From JBBKXR01 sp037969585 (GTDB lineage Bacteria > Verrucomicrobiota > Verrucomicrobiia > Verrucomicrobiales > DEV007), in assembly GCA_037969585.1 (NCBI GenBank), contig JBBKXR010000366.1, positions 1-11,601 on the forward strand: a DNA stretch of 11,601 nt. Direction: 5' to 3'. Every line of letters starts with the position of its first letter. The first letter of the stretch is position 1. Both the position numbers and the translations under genes were made by a program. Under the pieces are notes generated by a model. That model saw only the letters and a program-made list of their open reading frames with translations. It was not told the origin of the DNA and made no database searches. Of this stretch, positions 7,553 through 11,601 are shown piece by piece.

Positions 7553-7558
7553 ATTCTA
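7553..7558 (-). promoter_or_regulatory. Candidate -10 box for the TIR gene
   Basis: On the minus strand, TAGAAT (one mismatch to TATAAT) lies 27 bp upstream of the ATG at 7525. No recognisable -35 box stands at the right distance, so the call is weak. Confidence 0.2.
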
Positions 7559-7687
7559 CTGACGACAAACATAGGAGTTTACTGAAATGCGGCGAGCTGT
7601 CGAACCATCAATTACTTTCAATCAGCAGTGCCAGATCGTCCCGCCGACACTAAACAGAAAAACCCATCGTAACATTTTTTACCGATA

Positions 7688-7702
7688 CGCAACTCTGTTG
7701 CG
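7688..7702. repeat. Short perfect inverted repeat in the divergent intergenic region
   Basis: CGCAAC-TCT-GTTGCG, between the divergently transcribed TIR and lipoprotein genes. Its place suits an operator for either gene, but no T-run follows and nothing else identifies it. Confidence 0.3.
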
Positions 7703-7732
7703 GAACCCTTTAGACAAATAAACAAAGTCCAG

Positions 7733-7761
7733 TTGCACCTTTTTCCTCGCCTGGTTTAGAC
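7733..7761 (+). promoter_or_regulatory. Candidate promoter of the lipoprotein-hydrolase-ATPase operon
   Basis: TTGCAC (7733-7738), a 17-bp spacer and TTAGAC (7756-7761; TTTAGA at 7755 is the alternative with a 16-bp spacer). It would give a leader of roughly 50 nt to the ATG at 7816. The -35 box is fair and the -10 box is weak. Confidence 0.3.
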
Positions 7762-7815
7762 GATGTGATCTGGCAGGAACTATTTTTGCTTAACATTTCT
7801 CTCTAACTCTCTACA

Positions 7816-8433
7816 ATGAACGCCGTGACTACTAACCAACGCCAAACACTTGCCCGCATCGCAGTGGTGCTTATCCTCACTCCACTACTCGCACTGAATG
7901 GCTGCATGAGCCTCGACAGTATGGATCAGTTCACCGCCGAGTGGGACCAACAACACGCACCCGGCACAGGGATCACTGGTAGCCGTCTGGGCCAAGTCGT
8001 CACGATTCTCGCCACCTACGAGGCAACCCTCGAACAGCGCCGCATCGCCGAACAAAGAGCACGCCAGGCACAGGCGCGAATCGTCAGGCAACAACAGGCC
8101 GCCCGCCAGCAACAGGCAAAGGCACGCCAAAAAGCTCAGTCAAAACCACGGACTTCCATTGCCAGCAACAGCAGCTCCAACAGTTCCAGCAAACCGACCG
8201 CCTCTAGACCCGCTCCCACCGAGCCTGAAGTTACCGTGCCCGGCATGCCCCGACGCATCGCCGTTGACGTGCCCGACGAGCGGAAAAAGGGTGCCACCAC
8301 CGTCATGCTGTGGGACACCGCCTCGGAGCAGCTAGTCGGCAACGAAGTCTACGATCTCAGTGACAGGCCGGCGAAAGGCAATGACCTCGCTCTCTGGAGC
8401 GGTGCCAACGCTCAGTATGTTGGCAAGCCTTGA
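7816..8433 (+). CDS. Lipoprotein with Gln/Arg-rich coiled-coil segment
   Basis: A 205-residue protein of no family I recognise. The N-terminus is a lipoprotein signal: basic residues at 9 and 14, a hydrophobic core at 15-27 and the lipobox LNGC with Cys30 as the lipid-bearing residue. A segment at about 70-108 is rich in Glu, Gln, Arg and Ala (RRIAEQRARQAQARIV and on) and should form a long helix or coiled coil. A Ser- and Pro-rich linker (112-137) leads to a small C-terminal domain (about 140-205; TTVMLWDTAS, LALWSGANAQYVG). The architecture suggests an envelope protein with a spacer. It is the first gene of a three-gene plus-strand run: its TGA overlaps the ATG of the hydrolase gene by one base (TGATG). 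It is transcribed divergently from the TIR gene. No Shine-Dalgarno sequence is visible before its ATG. Confidence 0.85.
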   Translation: MNAVTTNQRQTLARIAVVLILTPLLALNGCMSLDSMDQFTAEWDQQHAPGTGITGSRLGQVVTILATYEATLEQRRIAEQRARQAQARIVRQQQAARQQQAKARQKAQSKPRTSIASNSSSNSSSKPTASRPAPTEPEVTVPGMPRRIAVDVPDERKKGATTVMLWDTASEQLVGNEVYDLSDRPAKGNDLALWSGANAQYVGKP

Positions 8434-9155
8434 TGGCGGACCCGCGTGGTGACTTCCCCGATGGAAGCCCGGACAGTGCCGCACCTTGCTACCTTTCGGT
8501 GCGAAGCTGCATCGTCACCTTCCACCTGCTGCGCGACGAAGCCGGCCTCTACTTAGTCGACGGCGGATTCCACGGTGCCGTCTCGCGCCTCGAAAAAGTC
8601 CTCCACGAACTCGGCCACGATTTCGGCGACATCCGCGCCGTCATCCTCACTCACGGGCATCTCGATCACACCCTCAACGTCGCCGAAATCAAACGTCGTT
8701 CTGGTTGCCGAGTCTACGCACCCGCAGCCGATCGCGATCACGTTGCCGGAACGCGCCCCTACCGAGGCATCAGTCGCCTCTGCGGAATCGCCGAAGGCTT
8801 TGGCCGCAAACTGCTTCGCTATCAAGTTCCCGATGTCGACCACTGGTTCGCCCCGCGCGAGACGCTCGACCTTTGGAGCGGCCTCGAAGTCGTTCCACTG
8901 CCCGGACATACGGCAGGCCACAGCGGCTTTCTCAGCCAAAAGCATCGCATTCTTTTCGGCGGTGACCTTTTTTCCAACTACCTCGGCATCCCTAAACTGC
9001 CGCCATCCTGGCTGAATGTCGACAGCGCCGAAGTTCGCAACAGCATTCAACGAGCTGCCGCCCTCGACATCGATCGCGTTGCACTCAACCACGGCTGGCC
9101 AGTGACTGGCGAAGCCAACCTCGCCGATCTGCGTCGCCTGGCAGACGGTATTTGA
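8433..9155 (+). CDS. Metallo-beta-lactamase-fold hydrolase
   Basis: A 240-residue metallo-beta-lactamase superfamily protein. The complete set of metal ligands is present: THGHLDH (H74, H76, D78, H79), H159 in PGHTAGHS, D178 in FGGDLF and H220 in LNHGWP. It should therefore bind two zinc or iron ions and be active. No signal peptide is visible, so it is probably cytoplasmic. It lacks any extra domain, and its substrate is unknown; glyoxalase II-like thioesterases and lactonases share this core. I chose the ATG at 8433, which overlaps the lipoprotein's stop codon as TGATG and suggests translational coupling; a TTG at 8430 would add one residue. The ABC ATPase gene begins 34 bp downstream. A 264-codon open frame on the opposite strand is a shadow of this gene and the start of the ATPase gene. 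Confidence 0.92.
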   Translation: MADPRGDFPDGSPDSAAPCYLSVRSCIVTFHLLRDEAGLYLVDGGFHGAVSRLEKVLHELGHDFGDIRAVILTHGHLDHTLNVAEIKRRSGCRVYAPAADRDHVAGTRPYRGISRLCGIAEGFGRKLLRYQVPDVDHWFAPRETLDLWSGLEVVPLPGHTAGHSGFLSQKHRILFGGDLFSNYLGIPKLPPSWLNVDSAEVRNSIQRAAALDIDRVALNHGWPVTGEANLADLRRLADGI

Positions 9156-9189
9156 AAAACGCATCAATTGCCGCCAAGCTGGCCGTCCC

Positions 9190-10017
9190 ATGGCCCAAGC
9201 GAAACCCGTCCTCCGCGCCCGCAATCTGTCCGTCGATACGCTCAACGATCGCATCATCCTCAGCGATCTCGACTGGACCGTAAACAAAGGTGAGCACTGG
9301 GCCATCCTCGGCGCCAACGGCAGCGGCAAGACCTCGCTGCTCAACATCCTGCTCGGCTACCTGACCCCAACCACCGGTGACGTCACCTTTGGCCACGAAA
9401 ATCCGGACGACTTCGAGACTTGGGACGCCGCCAAACGACGCATTGGATTTGTCAGCAGCAGTGTCAGTCACAAGATCGAATTCGACGAGCCCGCCAGAGA
9501 CGTCGTGCTCAGCGGTCGCTACGCCATGATCAACTACTGGGCGCGACGCACCCCGAAAGCCGACCGCGAAGACGCCGCCAAAGTGCTGCGCCATATCGAA
9601 GCTGAACACCTCGCCGATCAGCAGTGGTCATTTCTCTCTCAGGGCGAGCGCCAACGCATCCTCGTTGGCCGCGCACTCATGGCCAAGCGCCTCGCCCTGC
9701 TCATCCTCGACGAACCCTGTGCCGGACTTGACCCGGTCGCCCGCGAAAATTTCCTCGCCTTCCTGCACCGCCTCGGCTCCAGGAAAAATGCGCCGCCGAC
9801 CGTGCTAGTCACTCATCACGTTGAAGAGATCACGCCGAACTTCACCCACGCCTTAATCCTGAAAAACGGCCGGCCGCTCGCCTCCGGACCGATCAAAAAA
9901 ACGCTCACCTCCGCCAACCTCAGCGAAGCCTTCGGTGCCGAAGTCAACCTCCGCAAAAATCCCAGCACCGGTCGCTACCAACTCCGGCTCGCCCCCAGCG
10001 CCCGCAAGATATTTTAA
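9190..10017 (+). CDS. ABC transporter-type ATPase, ModF/YlmA-like
   Basis: A 275-residue single ABC ATPase. Walker A is GANGSGKTS (41-49), the signature is LSQGERQR (149-156), Walker B is LALLILDEP (168-176), the D-loop follows (AGLD, 178-181) and the switch His is in VTHHVEE (207-213). Where a Q-loop glutamine normally stands it has GFVSSSVSHKIEF (86-98). The SSS motif followed by RDVVLSG (103-109) is what I recall from ModF of E. coli and YlmA of Bacillus, orphan ATPases without a known permease. No permease or substrate-binding gene lies in the window, which fits an orphan role. It has no membrane segment, so it is cytoplasmic. It is probably the third gene of an operon with the lipoprotein and hydrolase, with a 34-bp gap and no Shine-Dalgarno sequence. 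A stem-loop lies just after its stop. Confidence 0.9.
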   Translation: MAQAKPVLRARNLSVDTLNDRIILSDLDWTVNKGEHWAILGANGSGKTSLLNILLGYLTPTTGDVTFGHENPDDFETWDAAKRRIGFVSSSVSHKIEFDEPARDVVLSGRYAMINYWARRTPKADREDAAKVLRHIEAEHLADQQWSFLSQGERQRILVGRALMAKRLALLILDEPCAGLDPVARENFLAFLHRLGSRKNAPPTVLVTHHVEEITPNFTHALILKNGRPLASGPIKKTLTSANLSEAFGAEVNLRKNPSTGRYQLRLAPSARKIF

Positions 10018-10018
10018 C

Positions 10019-10037
10019 TCGTTGGATGATCCAACGA
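10019..10037. repeat. Stem-loop between convergent genes
   Basis: TCGTTGGA-TGA-TCCAACGA, a perfect 8-bp inverted repeat 2 bp after the ATPase stop. Neither strand has a T-run behind it, so it is not a textbook intrinsic terminator. It may still end or stabilise transcripts of the two convergent genes. Confidence 0.45.
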
Positions 10038-10070
10038 AGAAAACAAACCGATAACAAGGGACAAAGCTCC

Positions 10071-10829
10071 CTACACCTGCGCCGGCATGCTTAACCAGGT
10101 CGTCGTCGTACCTTCCGCCGAACGCACACCGAGGCGCATTCCCATCTGTCCCGCCAACACACTCGCCGTGGTCAGACCGATGCCGTAGTGGCTGTTGTCT
10201 TTGGAAGTGTAGAAGGCGTCGAAAATTTTCGGCAGTTTCTCAGCCGGAATGTCGTTGCCGGTATTGCGAATGAACAAGTCGACCCGATTTTCCTCAGCCG
10301 GTGACACCTGACCCGGAGGCAAAACATCGATGGCCACTTCACCCTGCTCGATCTCAGCCGCCGCCTCGGCCGCGTTTTTCACCAACTCGCTGACGATGTC
10401 GTTGAGACGGGTCGAGTCCGCCATCACCAATGGCAATCCCGGCACCGCCTTAAATTCCAGATTCACACCGCGATCGGTGCAAATCGAACGCGTATTCTGC
10501 TCCATGTAAGGCAGCACCTCCGCCAGATTAACCGGCTCAGCCGAAATCCGTGCACAGCCCGACGCGATAAGAATGATCTTGTTCAGCTCCGACGAGTTGA
10601 CCGCCGAGTCGCGCATCTGCTCGACATTTTCCTTCACACTGCTTTCGAGATCGTCCTCCATCAGGATCAAACTCGAAAAGCCCTGAATGACCCCGAGCAT
10701 GTTGTTGGTCTTGTGGACCAAGCCCTGCATCAACAAGCGGTAAAAATCCCGCGTTGTCGAATCGTCGAGAACGTGATGGTCGGCGAAGAAAAATTGACCT
10801 GAGTCAGAACTTCCGGCGGCGTTTTCCAT
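10071..10829 (-). CDS. Small sensorless histidine kinase
   Basis: A 252-residue protein with a histidine-kinase core and little else. The dimerisation/phosphorylation helix carries LVHKTNNMLGVIQGFSSLI (37-55) with His39 as the likely phosphorylated residue. The ATPase domain shows the N-box ELVKNAAEAA (148-157), a G1 box RNTGNDIP (188-195) in which Asn stands for the usual Asp, an F-box KIFDAFYTSK (201-210) and the G2 box HYGIGLTTA (214-222). There is no membrane helix and no room for PAS, GAF or receiver domains in the 30 residues before the H-box, so it is cytoplasmic and must get its signal from a partner. No response regulator gene is in the window. I chose the ATG at 10829; an in-frame TTG at 10898 would add 23 residues without recognisable features. 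It lies downstream of birA but has its own likely promoter. Confidence 0.87.
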   Translation of the reverse strand: MENAAGSSDSGQFFFADHHVLDDSTTRDFYRLLMQGLVHKTNNMLGVIQGFSSLILMEDDLESSVKENVEQMRDSAVNSSELNKIILIASGCARISAEPVNLAEVLPYMEQNTRSICTDRGVNLEFKAVPGLPLVMADSTRLNDIVSELVKNAAEAAAEIEQGEVAIDVLPPGQVSPAEENRVDLFIRNTGNDIPAEKLPKIFDAFYTSKDNSHYGIGLTTASVLAGQMGMRLGVRSAEGTTTTWLSMPAQV

Positions 10830-10913
10830 TATCTTTAAAAGGAGGTATGAGGGGATACGGGAGTGAGAAAGATTAAGAGTAAGAAATTGTAAAGACAACT
10901 AAAAATTCTCATA

Positions 10914-10919
10914 ATTATA
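10914..10919 (-). promoter_or_regulatory. Candidate -10 box for the histidine kinase gene
   Basis: On the minus strand, a perfect TATAAT sits in an AT-rich stretch between birA and the kinase gene, about 85 bp before the kinase ATG. TTAGCT 18 bp upstream is the best, and poor, -35 candidate and lies inside the end of birA. A second possible -10 box, TACAAT, is at 10886-10891. The resulting leader is pyrimidine-rich. Confidence 0.35.
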
Positions 10920-10930
10920 GAACTGCTAAT

Positions 10931-11601
10931 TCATAAAGCTAAGCCCTTGCCCACAAGTCTCACTTGCTCAGCACTATGCAGCACGTGACGCTCGCCATTC
11001 GCAGCGCTGAGAATCATTTCGCCGCGATCACCAAACCCGACTACCTCTCCCGTCAGCCTCCGACCGGCGAAATCGACTCGCACCTCTCGGCCCAACAGTG
11101 CGCTCCGCGAATTCAGCATCGCACTGACTTCTGTAAACGACTCATCTTCGAGGCACTGCGGATACACTCCCGCCAACTCCACCAGCAACCGCGCCGCCAA
11201 CCGATTGCGGTCGAAGCTCGCCCCGCCATCGGAAGACGCCAATCGCAACGACGTCGCCGTCTCGCTCAACTCTCCCGCAAACTGGTCGTTGTTCACATTC
11301 AAGCCAATGCCGAGCACGGCGAAATGGTTGGCGTTCTGTAAATTCGTATCGACCAGCAGACCCGCGACTTTCTTTTCGCCCAACCAGATATCGTTCGGCC
11401 ACTTGATCCTCGCCTCGACTTTCAGCGCCGGTCCCAGGTGATCGATCGCTCGACACAATGCCACCGCCGCCAATTGCGGCAAACGCGGCCAGTTCGAGGT
11501 CGACGTCTGCGGTCGCAGCAAAATCGAAAACAGCAGATTCCGCCGCGCCGGTGAAATCCAAGGATCGCCCCGCCGCCCCCGCCCACCACTCTGACTCTCA
11601 G
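10931..11601 (-). CDS. birA: Biotin-protein ligase, 5' end missing
   Basis: The enzyme activates biotin with ATP to biotinyl-AMP and attaches it to a lysine of biotin-dependent carboxylases. The frame stays open to the right edge, so the gene is cut there; 222 residues are visible. Key motifs, in visible numbering, are GGRGRRGDPW (5-14, the biotinyl-AMP binding loop), SPARRNLLFSILLRP (16-30), IKWPNDIW (65-72, with the conserved catalytic-site Lys66), KKVAGLLVD (76-84) and GIGLNVN. A C-terminal SH3-like domain follows (GREVRVDFAGRRLTGEVVGF). A TTG at 11521 would start inside the conserved core and is not the true start. Whether an N-terminal DNA-binding domain exists, making it also a repressor, cannot be seen. 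The loop has Asp where Arg is common (GRGRRG-R-x-W in many members), a mild variation. Confidence 0.93.
   Translation of the reverse strand, partial: ESQSGGRGRRGDPWISPARRNLLFSILLRPQTSTSNWPRLPQLAAVALCRAIDHLGPALKVEARIKWPNDIWLGEKKVAGLLVDTNLQNANHFAVLGIGLNVNNDQFAGELSETATSLRLASSDGGASFDRNRLAARLLVELAGVYPQCLEDESFTEVSAMLNSRSALLGREVRVDFAGRRLTGEVVGFGDRGEMILSAANGERHVLHSAEQVRLVGKGLAL

Noticed and set aside
8553..9347. A 264-codon ORF on the minus strand across the hydrolase and the ATPase start
   Set aside because: It covers the metal-binding motifs and Walker A region of two well-supported plus-strand genes and has no recognisable domain itself.
10846..10875. GGAGGTATG on the plus strand as the start of a small leader peptide
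   Set aside because: The ribosome-binding motif has no spacing to the ATG, the frame stops after nine codons and no plus-strand gene follows it; the region is the leader of the minus-strand kinase gene.

Overview
The window looks like a piece of a Verrucomicrobiota chromosome (a planctomycete is the next guess). The evidence is indirect. It carries a Tat-exported DUF1501 protein paired with a Tat-exported xylose-isomerase-like TIM-barrel protein, a combination common in that superphylum. It also carries a very large TIR/Sel1-repeat protein, moderately high GC, and almost no Shine-Dalgarno sequences before the start codons. No rRNA, tRNA, CRISPR array, transposase, integrase or phage gene was seen, so this appears to be ordinary chromosome rather than a mobile island.

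Layout, left to right. Positions 2-622 (+) hold the 3' part of a gene for a two-pass membrane protein that enters from the left edge. It converges on a two-gene minus-strand unit at 642-3033: DUF1501 first, then the sugar isomerase-like protein, with a single base between stop and start. The 524-bp gap 3034-3557 holds a cluster of GC-rich hairpins that looks like a REP-type element, a perfect 8-bp inverted repeat, and a strong intrinsic terminator. The terminator belongs to the next minus-strand gene, 3558-4352, a secreted protein that is probably an outer-membrane beta-barrel. Further upstream on the same strand, 4547-7525 encodes a 992-residue protein with an N-terminal TIR domain, an Asp-rich repeat tract, one transmembrane helix, and a long, probably periplasmic, helical and Sel1-repeat region. 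It is the most unusual item here.

A divergent intergenic region (7526-7815) separates it from a plus-strand run of three genes: a lipoprotein (7816-8433), a metallo-beta-lactamase-fold hydrolase (8433-9155, overlapping by one base) and a soluble ABC ATPase of the ModF/YlmA type (9190-10017). An inverted repeat at 10019-10037 lies between this run and the convergent minus-strand gene for a small, sensorless histidine kinase-like protein (10071-10829). Upstream of that, and cut by the right edge, is biotin-protein ligase (birA, 10931 to the edge).

Only birA has a firmly predictable cellular role. The DUF1501/TIM-barrel pair is probably extracytoplasmic and may act on carbohydrate derivatives. 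The TIR protein could be a membrane-spanning sensor or effector. The lipoprotein, hydrolase and ATPase are probably co-transcribed, but no shared pathway can be read from sequence. Start codons were moved from TTG to a nearby in-frame ATG for DUF1501, the TIR protein, the hydrolase and the kinase.
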